Both the position numbers and the translations under genes were made by a program. A stretch of DNA of 64,000 nucleotides from positions 24,562,072 through 24,626,071 of the forward strand of contig NC_135559.1 in NCBI RefSeq assembly GCF_964340395.1, read 5' to 3'. This stretch comes from Glandiceps talaboti (Eukaryota > Hemichordata > Enteropneusta > Spengelidae). This document shows positions 24,417 through 36,480 of the stretch, piece after piece (position 1 is the first letter of the stretch; each line of letters starts with the position of its first letter). The notes beneath the pieces were generated by a model. That model had not been told where the DNA came from. It saw only the letters and a program-made list of their open reading frames with translations, and did not search any database.

Positions 24417-24558
24417 AACAATAATGTACGTCCTCCCAGTCCATAATGGACTCAAGCAAACTTTGCACTCCATAATGGGCTCGGCTGTCGCCTCACCCAT
24501 TATGTCGTTCAAAGTTTGCTTTCGTCCATTATGGGCTGGGAGGGCGTACATTATTGTT
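24417..24558. mobile_element. 142-bp foldback MITE
   Basis: Almost the whole element is an inverted repeat. The left arm aacaataatgtacg, then cctcccag and ccataatggac, pairs with gtccattatgg, ctgggagg and cgtacattattgtt on the right. The repeated cccattatg/cataatggg motif recurs inside the loop. It lies directly beside the previous foldback and may be its end or a separate insertion. Confidence 0.75.
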
Positions 24559-26895
24559 TAAGTATTTAGATATAAAAATATTTCAGAAGGTAGGAATACG
24601 ACTAAATATAATCCGCATCTGAATACAGACTATAGCCCATGCAAAGTTCAGAATTACATCCTTCTCTTATATATCTTTCATGTGAAGCATGAACTGAAAG
24701 GGCTCCCTGAATGTCACATCATGTGTTTCCATGTGAACAACAAATTGAACTATTTTGGGAAGAATAAATGTATTACTTGTAAATCTAATTAAATCATGTG
24801 TCTGTAACATTACCATGGCAATCAAACTAAGATGGAGAGAACTGTTTTGTCAGTTGTATTTGTCCCCTTTTACTTCCGCTGGAATGTGTCCATTCTATAA
24901 TTCATTACATCATATTTTCCAAGTGAAAAGGCCAGCAATGAGATGGAACACATACTGGAAAGCTGGGAATTTAACAAATCAAGCCATTCTGAATTGTGCA
25001 ATACAGTAAATAATTCAGTTGTATGTGTCATCTAGAAATGACAGGTTCTATAATCAACTACTTAATATTTGCCAAATGACAAGACTAGCAATGAGATGGA
25101 ACACATAAAAGCTGGCAATATTGACCCCAGTCAAGTGGTAGGTTCTAAAGATATGTTTGCCCTGCATTACATTAACTTCAAAGAGTTAATTTAAAACAAA
25201 GCTAGAACTTTTGTACAATGTGCTGAGACATATGTGTAGTGCATTTTCTCACAAGAAATAAATAATAATTCATTGAGTACATGTACATCTTTCTAGTTCC
25301 AGATATTATCATCAGGGGTCTTCTTTAACTGAATTACATTAATTAACCAAAAATTTCGGCTAATTAAAGATTTCGCAAGTCTTGTGCTAAAGTTGTTGAA
25401 GATGAATATATCATTTTCTTAAATTAATTACCAACATTATAATGAGAGAGGTTTTACTTTCTTCTATGTCACTGAAATGTACTCATTTTCATACCTCAAA
25501 GGGAAGATTCAATCAAATGACATTGCAATTTCTATTGATAAAATAAATGTATGACAAATGATTTATACCATTTTTTGAACTCAATTATCTTTGGTATAGC
25601 TTATAGCTTCCAATATAACAACGTTATGTATGTCATGATTTTGCCCTTAAATACAGTGCCCGCCAGTGTTCACTTTGAGAAATTGTGATGTCACATCCTA
25701 TTACTGAGTGAAAAGTATTCCATGTATAAAGCCAGTAAATGTTACCGGTTCCCAATCAATTTACCTGAGTTCCCCACAGGTGTGGACCATGATCAAAGTG
25801 AAATGACAGAAAACACATAAAATGCTTTGAAATTGGTGTTTTAACTTCGAAAAGAAGGCAAGCTGGAATCGTAAAAAATCTTCAGTATGATTGTAATTTT
25901 TTTGAAAAAACCCAGAATAGTCCGATTGTATGCTTTGTTTTTTGTAGTACTGTGAGTCGATTGTTTTCATTTTGATACATGTACATCTATATCAACGTAA
26001 AATGACGCAACACTATAGATGTCAACACAGGTTGCAATCGTGCTTTGAAAAAGGACGATGACACTGTTACCTGTCACTGTGCAGATGGTAATGAACCCAA
26101 TCAAAAGAAAATGAGGAATGTTCTAACGGAAATGTAGCATTTGATACTGACTTAGCCATGGAAAATCTGAGTTCCGTATTTTTCTAAAAGAAGCAAATCA
26201 TAGCCATAGCGACTTCAAAAACCACAAATCTTGTAAAACTGGACCTCTTAAGACTTCGTTAAGACCTCACCCATCCACGAACAGTGGACTTGCCCACAAT
26301 GTTATTAGTATTATATTGTGTTGTTTTCTTGGGAAGCCCTACTCGATACTCACCTGATCACTGTAAGTTCGATGGGTACTCAAATGTTTGATCATTTTCG
26401 TTTCGACAAAAATTCAACAATTAGGAATTAATGTAGCATTTTGTTCATTTCACTATTTTCAGTGACATTTTGATATCGAGAATACAAAACAGATGCATTT
26501 GTTTTATCAAGTGTTCTATCACGTATCCAATTGGGAAACCCAGGTAACGTGAAGTGTTGTACAATATACATGTACATGTAGTAAATGAATGGCAAAACAC
26601 TCTCATACATGGTGAAAACACATTGTTGTATTATTCACTTGTACAAGGGTTGGAACTCTTTTCAGTGTTACATGCTCGAGATGATTAAGTCACTATAGTG
26701 AGACACAAGCTCATTTTTTGCAGAAATTTGAATAAATATAATTACAAATGAGCTGTGGGGACAGTCAAGTTCCTACAAATAATGCCATGTCCGCATTCAG
26801 TGGTTATCCACAGTTTAGAAATACACCATCAAAGGTATCAAAGGGAAACTTTTCTATCGATGACGAATGATGATGAATGAAGAGTATCTGTATGA
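24559..26895. other. Unassigned stretch with one diverged 153-bp duplication
   Basis: There is no gene I can support; open frames (24755-25009 plus, 25761-25970 minus, 26428-26610 minus) are short and motif-free. Around 24850-25140 there is a diverged tandem doubling, with gcaatgagatggaacacata at 24935 and again at 25088. Confidence 0.5.
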
Positions 26896-26993
26896 ATGAT
26901 TGGACAAATGAGTGAACAGTGTAATAAAATTAATAATACATGCACTCTGGCAATATCACAATTTAATGCCTGTCCTCAAGCAAGAACTCTTAC

Positions 26994-27052
26994 CAAAATT
27001 TTGATGATGCGTGGGCCAAAGGCGAGGGCACCATCAAAATTTTGGGAAAACA
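26994..27052. repeat. Small foldback around ccaaaattttgatg
   Basis: Arms ccaaaattttgatg (about 26995-27008) and catcaaaattttgg (about 27032-27046) flank a G/C-rich loop, gggccaaaggcgagggca. The surrounding 200 bp also looks element-like, with gggcaatatcaccacat near 27125, but I cannot set outer ends. Confidence 0.5.
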
Positions 27053-27559
27053 TGTGCAGAATAGATGCTCAACGGTCAAAATAACTCCAGTGGCTTAGTG
27101 CCAGAAAATAGTCTCTGCACACGTGGGCAATATCACCACATGGGCAATACTCTATTTAAAGAAGGTCATGTGAGTTGATTGTGACCAATGACAGCTTGTG
27201 TAAGAACGTCAAGGTGTAATTACAACATATCATAATAACAATTCATAGCTTAAAACTACAATCAATGGTAACTGGACAATATTAGTTATTACCACAGCCT
27301 ATTTGTGATTTTGTAAGTTTAAACAGCATTTTCTGGCGCTGACCTCAGGCTGTCTTAAATTTTGTAAAATTAAATCATGCATTTACTAACTGCTTTCAGT
27401 TTACAGTATCTGATACTACAGGGAGGAACATCATTGAAATAAGGTACATTTACAAGTAATAAGATCAATAAAGCTTTTCTCATTCACAGTTTGATCAGAT
27501 GTCGGATACATTACTTGCTATAAATTCTAATACATGTAAAAAAATTACCGCCAATGTTT

Positions 27560-28107
27560 ATCCATGTGCTAGTCAATGCTAACAATAGGTGTTCATTTGC
27601 TGAATAACTCTCCAGTTGCCTATCTAACCATGTTGCCATCTTTGCGATATACGCGATCATTTGGCTGTTGCTATGAGCGTGGTCATGTTGTTAGATATAT
27701 TTGCATACATTTTTAAATGTTTTTGTTCACTTGTGTATGAATTCCTGATATCATCTTTGCAATACATGTGATCATTTGGCTGTTGCTATGGGCATGGTCT
27801 TGTTGCTAGGCATATTTGCATACATTTTTAAATGTTTATCCATTTGTCTATTAATCCTCGTCATCTTTGCAATATATGTGATCATTTGGTTGTTGCTATG
27901 GAAATGGTCTTGTTGCTAGGCACATTTGCATACATTTTTTAAATGTTAATATTCAATTGTCTATTAATCCCCGTTGTTATCTTCCCAATATATGTGATCA
28001 TTTGGCTCTTGCTATGGGCGTGGTCTTGTTGCTAGGTATGTTAGCATACATTTTTATGAATGTTTTTTTTCATTTATAAACTGAACCTCAGTTCAGTTGT
28101 GCTAAAG
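27560..28107 (+). mobile_element. F3 element, short copy (alpha units and 3' terminus)
   Basis: Four alpha core repeats (ttggctgttgctatg near 27661, 27777, 27887 and 28003) are preceded by the conserved leader taacaataggtgttcatttg (about 27580). The copy ends in cagttcagttgtgctaa (28089-28105), the F3 3' terminus. The beta repeats and GACA tract are deleted, making this a compact deletion derivative. Confidence 0.7.
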
Positions 28108-28540
28108 ATAAGCCCATCTGATCACATTGGGTAGGTAGGTTGATTATTTTTTTGTAAGATACGTTGTGACGTTTTGCCCTCACTGGCCTCCTCTCACATA
28201 AGGGTTGGCCGATGTGCGAGGGTGCCCCTTCATGGCATACCTTACAGACTATGTTGGACAAGGATGTAAAAACAAGCCATATATAATGATGGCAAAATAT
28301 TTCAGGTTGAGTTTACACACTACTTATTCAGGCATTTTGATTTTATTTTACTGCAATTTGTCTGCTTGGCAATCAATTTCCATCAGCTCTACAGTTAGGA
28401 AACGTACACAATTAATGGTTAAACAAGTCATTGAAAATGACATAGGCCCTGCTATGATTGGGTTTTAAGGAACTGGCAGTTTATGTTGTCATTTTCAAAC
28501 CTGGTTAATGTTGTTTGGCCTCATATGGTTGTTTTTGATA
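28108..28540. other. Unassigned stretch upstream of F2
   Basis: No recognisable gene. An 87-codon open frame (28205-28468) has no motif I know. Some of this may be the 5' part of the F2 element, whose left end I cannot place. Confidence 0.4.
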
Positions 28541-29390
28541 TCAGTTATGACTTTGGACATGAAAACCGCACCAACAAAATGGCTGCAAGGCAGCCATATC
28601 GGATTGTATCACGACGAAAATGGATATGCACATGTATGTCATACAACACTGTGCTAATTCCAACTTTGAATGAGATCTGTTCAAGCATGTCTGAGTTATG
28701 GCTTTGGACATGGAAAATTCGCAAACAAAATGGCTGCCAGGCAGCCATATCGGATCGTATCTCGACTACAATGAATATGCACATGTATGTCATAGAACAC
28801 TGTCCTAATACCAACTTTGAACGAGATCTGTTCAAGCATGTCTGAGTTATGGCTTTGGACATGGAAAATTCGCAAACAAAATGGCTGCCAGGCAGCCATA
28901 TCGGATCGTATCACGACAACAATGAATATGCACATGTATGTCATAGAACACTGTCCTAATACCAACTTTGAACGAGATCTGTTCAAGCATGTCTGAGTTA
29001 TGGCTTTGGACATGGAAAATTCGCAAACAAAATGGCTGCCAGGCAGCCATATCGGATTGTATCATGACAACAATGAATAATTATGCAGATGTATGTCATA
29101 TAACACTGTCCTAATACCAACTTTGAATGAGATCTGTTCATGCATGTCTGAGTTATGGCTTTGGACAGGGAAAATTCGCAAACAAAATGGCTGCTAGGCG
29201 GCCATATTGGATCGTATCATAAAACAAATTGACGTGCATATGTATGTCATAGTATGTTTAATTACCCCTGTACCAAGTTTGAAAAAAATCGGTCCAGGCA
29301 TCTCCAAGAAACAGCTGTGGACGGACGGACGGACAGACGGAACCCAATCCATAAGTCCCCGTCCGGACTTCGTCCGGCGGGGACTAACAA
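28541..29390 (+). mobile_element. F2 Helentron/HINE-like element, 151-bp core repeats
   Basis: Five core repeats are marked by aaaatggctgc, with tggctgc at 28580, 28731, 28882, 29033 and 29188 (period 151, last 155). Most cores carry the palindrome atggctgccaggcagccat. After the last core come the module accaagtttgaaaaaaatcg (29272), a GACG microsatellite (about 29320-29340) and a terminal hairpin at 29354-29385. The hairpin arms agtccccg and cggggact extend by about five further pairs with one bulge. Overlapping open frames (28483-28845 plus; 28545-28862 and 28696-29013 minus) are readings of the repeat. Confidence 0.8.
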
Positions 29391-31370
29391 ATTTTGCAGC
29401 TCCCCCTCCTCTCCTTTCAAAACATTTTAAGACCTGCTGAATGAAACTCCAGAATTATTTTAGCCACCCCTTCTGTGACCTACACTGCAGTGGATGTATA
29501 AAGTGATATATAATGGTACAATGTTGAATTAAATAACAGTGATAACCAACTACAATAACAGTCCAAACATGATTACTTTACAAAGGATGTGAATTTCACA
29601 TGCATAAGGAGATGTCGCATAATGAGCTCTAACCTATACAGGGAGGTACTTAGCCAGCCACCTTCTATCTTGATTTGGGACAAAGGCATTATCACTGTGA
29701 ATACTGATTGGGAGGAGACACCTTCAAAGGTGAAAACCTTTTTGAAAATAAGACCATGCAGTAGGCCATTTAGAGGCATCATATCAAATATCAAACCATG
29801 TACATAATTTAAAGTCTTACAATGCTTGAATATGGTATTAAAATACTAGAATTGAGAGACAATTATACTATGCAGTACATATTATCTGGCTATGAAGTGT
29901 AGTTTGCTGTGGCAAAGCTGAAAGATATATTGTGGATATGCAATAATTTGGTTCCAAAAATTACAAATAAAGAGCATAATGTTTCAAGTCCCCCTTTCAG
30001 ACTATCATGATTTTGATGACTCAGTAACTTCTCAGCCCCCTTCCCAATATCGTAACTTTTGCTCATTCCTTTAGTGCACATTGAATAATTATGCAACAGC
30101 CAAGTAAACTACTGTATAAGATACTATATAATTTGGAATTGACTCCAATGTATATGGTCACATGTAAGCTTTTTTAATTTTTTCTGGCTTTAGGCTTTTA
30201 TACAATTGGAAGTACGCATAGTGATAGAAAGATTTAATGTCAAATAAACTTTATTTCTTATTTCTTTACAAATTTAAAGTACAGTTAGTGATAGCAAACC
30301 TAATATAAATGGCATCCTTGTACTATTACCTTAAAAAGAAATTAAACACTTTGGTATATTTTGTAAATCTCTGCATTTTTAATGGTCAGTAATCTTTTAC
30401 TGAATTGGCTATAACATAAAGAGCAGCAACACAATTTATCTTCTATTTGTTAGTGTTTATAGGACAGGAAATCAGATCAATGATTGTGAAGAATATTTAT
30501 AGGAGAAGCTTACAATCAAATTACGTTTTGTGGCTATGAAAACTTATGAGAGTAGTTTATCTGTGCTATAAATTTTATATTAACTGACAAACTGACATGG
30601 TCATTATGGCTGGCTGTTTCTTGTAATAGGTGACTTTAAGTGGTATGATTTTGTTATTTTAAAACGTAACATTCATTTCCAATACTCAGACACAAAACTA
30701 TTATTTCCCATGACCATTTTTCGGTATGTAGCTCTTCACAACATTTGTTTTCCAGTCCCAGATTTTAACCTTTAATACAACATTGACCTTTAAGCTAAAT
30801 GTGTCTTACTGATTAAATAAGGAAATGTAGGCAATGCCTTTGAATTAAATAACTGATGTTATTGTATCTTAGTGCTGACCATAGTGTACATGTAGATTGT
30901 AGGATATGAATAAACTAGACAACACTTTCTTTTTGAAAGTTACATCTTAAATTGACTTGCATGTATTCTTTGTGCTTTGTGCCCACATTTCTTCAAAACG
31001 CATATTAAACTAACAAGATATTTCACTTTTGGTAAACTGCTTGCAGCCTGCTGGTAGAAACTAATTACAGAGCAAATCTAACATTTATTAGCAATTGTGG
31101 TCATGGCAAAGTTCAAATACAGGCAATGATAAGCATTATAAGTTGAAGTTTGTACTCTGTGATAAAACAATACTCCTAGGTTACTCTAGGCTCTCTCACA
31201 GTCCTTGGAGCTTCGCATTACTAAAATTAAAGGTAAACGACTCATTTTGTATGTACCGATACCAGCTATATAACTGTACTCGAATATCATTGTACTGTGC
31301 ACCCTCATCGACCATGATAGAGATAACCATTCGTTGACGTGTGACTGCGACGCTCTGTGTTTTCGCGATG
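29391..31370. other. Unassigned AT-rich stretch
   Basis: About 2 kb with no recognisable element. Overlapping open frames on both strands at 29573-29807 and short frames elsewhere lack motifs. Codon-like bias cannot be judged by eye. Confidence 0.5.
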
Positions 31371-32730
31371 TGGCAATGTGTTCTATAAATGTTCAAATAC
31401 ATGGCCATGTGTTCTATAAATGTTCAAATACATGGCCATGTGTTCTATAAATGTTCAAATATGTGGCCATGTGTTCTATAAATGTTCAAATACGTGGCCA
31501 TGTGTTCTATAAATGTTCAAATACGTGGCAATGTGTTCTATAAATGTTCAAATACATGGCCATGTGTTCTATAAATGTTCAAATACGTGGCAATGTGTTC
31601 TATAAATGTTAAAATATGTGGCAATGTGTTCTATAAATGTTCAAATACGTGGCATGTGTTCTATAAATGTTCAAATACGTGGCAATGTGTTCTATAAATG
31701 TTAAAATACGTGGCAATGTGTTCTATAAATGTTCAAATACGTGGCATGTGTTCTATAAATGTTCAAATACGTGGCCATGTGTTCTATAAATGTTAAAATA
31801 TGTGGCAATGTATTCTATAAATGTTAAAATACGTGGCCATGTGTTCTATAAATGTTAAAATATGTGGCCATGTGTTCTATAAATGTTCAAATACATGGCC
31901 ATGTGTTCTATAAATGTTCAAATACGTGGCAATGTGTTCTATAAATGTTCAAATACGTGGCCATGTGTTCTATAAATGTTAAAATATGTGGCCATGTGTT
32001 CTATAAATGTTCAAATATGTGGCCATGTGTTCTATAAATGTTCAAATACATGGCCATGTGTTCTATAAATGTTCAAATACGTGGCAATGTGTTCTATAAA
32101 TGTTCAAATACATGGCCATGTGTTCTATAAATGTTCAAACACGTGGCAATGTGTTCTATAAATGTTCAAATACATGGCAATGTGTTCTATAAATGTTCAA
32201 ATACATGGCCATGTGTTCTATAAATGTTCAAATACATGGCCATGTGTTCTATAAATGTTAAAATACATGGCAATGTGTTCTATAAATGTTCAAATACGTG
32301 GCCATGTGTTCTATAAATGTTCAAATACGTGGCAATGTGTTCTATAAATGTTCAAATATGTGGCCATGTGTTCTATAAATGTTCAAATACATGGCCATGT
32401 GTTCTATAAATGTTCAAATACGTGGCAATGTGTTCTATAAATGTTCAAATACATGGCCATGTGTTCTATAAATGTTCAAACACGTGGCAATGTGTTCTAT
32501 AAATGTTCAAATACATGGCCATGTGTTCTATAAATGTTCAAATACATGGCCATGTGTTCTATAAATGTTAAAATACATGGCAATGTGTTCTATAAATGTT
32601 CAAATACGTGGCCATGTGTTCTATAAATGTTCAAATACGTGGCAATGTGTTCTATAAATGTTCAAATATGTGGCCATGTGTTCTATAATTGTTCAAATAC
32701 ACGGCAATGTGTTCTATAAATTTTCAAATA
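31371..32730. repeat. Minisatellite D, 31-bp unit, about 44 copies
   Basis: The core is tgttctataaatgttcaaat followed by acgtggccatg. Variants are acatgg/acgtgg/atgtgg, ggccatg/ggcaatg, and a 30-bp unit with ggcatg. The rare caaacacgtgg variant occurs twice, 341 bp (11 units) apart (32140 and 32481), within a longer matching block, indicating a higher-order duplication. Edges are fairly sharp. Confidence 0.95.
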
Positions 32731-32812
32731 CTGTACAATATAGATTTATTTGTAATATTTATCAATCTTAAATTGGTTCCTTTGATACTTTTTATCACAA
32801 CTGCACTGTGTA

Positions 32813-33150
32813 ATACTAATGACATTGTAAAATGTGTGTGTGTATGTAAACGACTGAAAGTCAAAACCCCCAGACCACTTGCCTTGGTACTTGCGGGGAT
32901 GTTACTCAGTGTGTTTAGATTGAAAATTGTTCAAGTGAAAATGGTCACATCAGAGTTGTGTGTTTTTGGTCAAAAAATGTAGTCAAAAAATTTGAACTTC
33001 AAAATTATTGGGCAGATTGCTTTGATATTCAATGGGAACAATGTAAGGGGTGTTTAGTTTAAGAATTATCATGACATGATGATTCCATCAGTGATATGCA
33101 AATTAGGTATGGAAATGTGTCTTTTTGGTCAAAAATCTGTAATTCCAAAA
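32813..33150 (-). mobile_element. F3 element fragment (beta part), inverted
   Basis: This matches the F3 copy at 52982-53860 in the same orientation: a tgtgtgtgtgtatgtaaacga tract, then tgctttgatattcaatgggaac, a catgacatgatgattc block and repeated tttttggtcaaaaa motifs. Neither terminus nor alpha units are present. It ends just before a LINE remnant. Confidence 0.65.
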
Positions 33151-33156
33151 CAGTTT

Positions 33157-33565
33157 TGAAAAAATGCAACGAACAGTGGGAAAATTCATATTAAAAGCAT
33201 GTAGATATAATACAAATGAAGCAGTTCTGGGTGACCTTGGCTGGAACACAATGTTTAATTTGTTGAGATTTAAGTACTTTAAATTTTTTAAAAGGAAAAT
33301 TTTGCTCAGTAGTGAGCTAGTTTCCAATATTTATAGATACAGACACAGAAAAGACTTTGTAATTTAGATGAATCAAGATGGACTAAATGTGTCTTTAACC
33401 ATCTCAATTCCATTAGTGAAGAATCTGAAACAAATGTGACAAAACTGTCCTGGAATTGGCCGAAAACTGTAAATAATGTATTAATAGACCTTAATATTGA
33501 TAAAGACCAACTTCAAACTCTTTCAGAGAATAAAATCAAACATACATATGTATCATATTTAAAAA
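33157..33565 (+). pseudogene. LINE ORF remnant, piece 1 of 3 (region after the RT domain)
   Basis: The translated plus strand has the pattern found C-terminal to the reverse transcriptase of CR1/L2/Jockey-type LINEs: an arginine/lysine-rich start, N-E-A-V-L-G-D-L-G-W (about 33216-33245), then basic and aromatic residues. A stop at 33365 closes this frame. The reading continues from about 33355 in another frame (DESRWTK, then a WNWPKTV block), so there is a frameshift. The piece ends where an F3 element begins. Its left end is probably the usual LINE 5' truncation. Confidence 0.6.
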
Positions 33566-35235
33566 TAGCGCCAATGGCGTTGTAGCACAACCGTACAGTT
33601 TTTAAAATGTTTTCCCACATGCTGATCCAAGCTGGGTATAGAAGTTCATTTGCTGAATGATTATCCGTACATTATTGAATTTTTATTCATTTGTCTATTT
33701 ATCCCTGTTATCTTTGCAATATATGTGATCACTTGGCTGTTGCTATGGGTGTGGTCTTGTTGCTAGGCCCATTGGCATACATTTTTTGAGTGCTTATTCA
33801 TTTGTGTGTGTTTCTTTGCAAAATATGTGATCATTTGGCTGTTGTATGGGCGTGGTCATGTTGCTAGGCATATCTGCATACATTTTTTTGAATGGTTATT
33901 CATTTGTCTACAATTCTTTTTGTTATTTTTGCAACTATTTGGTTGTTGCCATGGGCATGGTCATGTTGCTAGGCAAATTACATACATTTTTTTAATGTTT
34001 ATTCAATTGTCTATTCATCTCCATGGTTATTCTTTGTAAAATACACTACCAATTGGCTGTTGCTGTGGGCGTGGTCTTGTTGCTAGGCAAATTTACATAC
34101 ATTTTTGGAATGTTCATTCAATTATCTAGTAATCCCTGTTATCGTTGCAATTTATCTGTTCATTTGGCTGTTGCTATGGGCATGGTCTTGTTGCTAGGCA
34201 TATTTGCATACATTTTTTTAATACTTATTCATTTGTCTATCAATTCCTGTTGTTATCTTTGTAATATATGTGATGACTTGGCTGTTGCTATGGGCATGGT
34301 CTTGTTTGCTAGGCAAATTTACATACATTTTTGAATGCTTATTCAATTGTCTTTTAATTCCAGTGGTTAGCTTTGTGAAATACCTCACCAGTTTGGCTGT
34401 TGCTATGGGTGTGGTCTTGTTGCTAGGCACACTTCCAAACATTTTTTGAATGCTTAAACACCCCTAAGAATGTTCCCACCAAATTTCATACCGATCTGCC
34501 CAATAGTTTTTGAGTACGTTTTTTGACCAAAAATTATATTTTCCGACCCAAATCACACACCGATAGTGAGATCATTTTTATTTGACCGATAGTGAGATCA
34601 TTTTTATTTGAACAATTTCCCAACTAGACACCCAAGATAATACACCCATCAAATATCATGGCAATTGGTACATGCAGGAAATTTAACCTGACAAACACAG
34701 TATGATCATGGAGGTCTTGATATGACTCTATTTTTCTTTCCCCATAAAATGTGTGACTTCTTATTCTTTGTACAAACTATTTTTCGGAATGCCTAAGGAT
34801 TGTGAATTTATATACACCTTTTTTAATCATAGTTTCTAAGATTTAATTCAGCTTTGCTAAAAACAGGCCGCTAGGTTGCCAAGCAACCTTAAACAGATGT
34901 TAATCTTTACGCCATTGACACTGATGTGTGAAGTAGCCCATAAAAGATTTAATGATTTCATTGCATCAATAAAACAAGAAAACTTCATTTCCAGGCTGAA
35001 ATCAAAGCATTTTGTAATACAAGAAATCACATTTCCAAACGTAAAATGCACATTTCTGATGCAATCATTTTGATTTGAACAATTTCCCAACTAGACACCC
35101 AAGGTAATGGACTCACCAAATATCATGGCAATTGGTTCAGCGGTTTTTGACTTTAAGTTGATTACACACACACACACACACACAGACAGACAGACAGACA
35201 GACAGACAGATGTCAGGCGATGCCTGTAAATGATG
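33566..35235 (+). mobile_element. F3 composite element inserted in the LINE
   Basis: The 5' terminus is gcgccaatggcgttgtagca, then caaccgtacag. It is followed by a leader and seven alpha units (ttggctg or a close variant at 33733, 33835, 33939, 34053, 34164, 34278 and 34393; spacing 102-115 bp). Beta repeats follow with accaaatttcataccgatc (34478) and ttttgaccaaaaatt. A ttcagctttgctaa near 34850 resembles the F3 3' end, so the last 375 bp may be a second partial copy. That part has ccaaatatcatggcaattgg (35116), a CA/GACA microsatellite (35163-35209) and the small hairpin caggcgatgcctg (35214-35226). Confidence 0.7.
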
Positions 35236-35410
35236 AACTCAAATAAAAAGAAAACATGCCAAAAAAATCTAGTCGTACCCATTACCATAAATTTTAAAAC
35301 AACTTTAGAACCAGAAGAGTATCTTAAATCTTTCACTAATTTTAAAGGGTCACAATTGAAATTTAAGGCGAGATCATATTCTCTCGGTCTTGCATATGAA
35401 AAGAGACCTA
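35236..35410 (+). pseudogene. LINE ORF remnant, piece 2 of 3
   Basis: A short open stretch between two inserted elements. It encodes L-E-P-E-E-Y-L-K-S-F near its middle, then K-F-K-A-R-S and E-K-R-P at its end. This is the type of region that precedes the C-terminal Cys/His motif in LINE ORF2 proteins, where a K-F-R and an E-x-x-R often occur. It continues in piece 3 after the F1 insertion. The left boundary with the F3 element is uncertain by about 20 bp. Confidence 0.5.
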
Positions 35411-36480
35411 TCACTTATTATGCAAATAACTCATTAAACTAAAAAAAGTATGGTAACAGGCTTTGTTTTTGGACAAGCGTGCTTTCTTAGGTTAATGTAT
35501 GTGCCAAATTATACAGAATTTTAAGAGTGCATACTGCTTAATTACTGAATATCATTGATTATTCAAAATACTCATTAAAGGTAAAAGTTGTAGCAACAAA
35601 CTTCATAGGACAGGTACGTATTATTATGGTTGATATAAGTAACATATTATACAAAATTTGAAGCTTGCATTTTTAAGATACAGCCTAGTTACCTAAAATC
35701 ATTAATTATGCAAATTTTTCATTAAAACTAAGCTATATCAACAAATGTTATAGGACATATCCACTTTGTTATGGTTAACATATGAACTAAATGATATTGA
35801 AATTCAAGTATGCATTCTTATGATATATCTTAATTACCGAAAATCATTAATTATGCAAATTAGTTATTAACACTGTATGGTACATCACCAACTTTATAAG
35901 GCATATAAAGTTATGTTTAATGTATGTACTAAATTGTATTGAAATTGAAGTATGCATTCTTAAGATATAGCCTAATTACCAGAAATCATTAAGTATGCAA
36001 ATTATACATTAACACTGTAAGGTACATCAAAGAACTTGATAGGACATACATGTTTTCTTATGGTTAACGTATGTACTAAATTCTATTGAATTTGAAGTAT
36101 GCATTCTTAATATATAGCCTAAATACCAAAAATAATTAATTATGCAAATTATTCATTAACGCTGTAAGGTACATCAACAAATTTTATAGGACAAATGTAT
36201 GTTGTTATGTTTACCGAATGTACTAAATTATATTGAAATTGAAGTTTGCAGTTTTCAGATATTGCTTAATTAGTAGATTTCATTGATATGCAAATTTCTC
36301 ATTATATGTACTAAATTTCATTAAAATTGAGCCATCTGTTTTTAAGAAAATGGTGACACAGACAGACAGACACCTCCCCCTCCCCCTCCCCCCCCCCACA
36401 CACACACAGACAGACTCATGACAGACATACAGACAGAGATCCCCTTTTAATACCTCCCGTACCCTTACGGGAGGCAAAAA
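35411..36480 (+). mobile_element. F1 Helentron/HINE-like element inserted in the LINE
   Basis: It begins at the atcactta-ttatgcaaataa part of the F1 5' end, without the usual ctcccgtaaggg hairpin. It contains core repeats of about 150 bp and a C-rich/CA/GACA microsatellite (36357-36440), and ends in the hairpin at 36452-36475 plus the conserved caaaaat. No SINE is present. Coding-like LINE sequence lies on both sides, so F1 inserted into an existing LINE copy. Confidence 0.75.

Noticed and set aside
28483-29013. Overlapping 105-120-codon frames on both strands
   Set aside because: They repeat every 151 bp with the F2 core and follow its period, so they reflect the repeat and not a gene.
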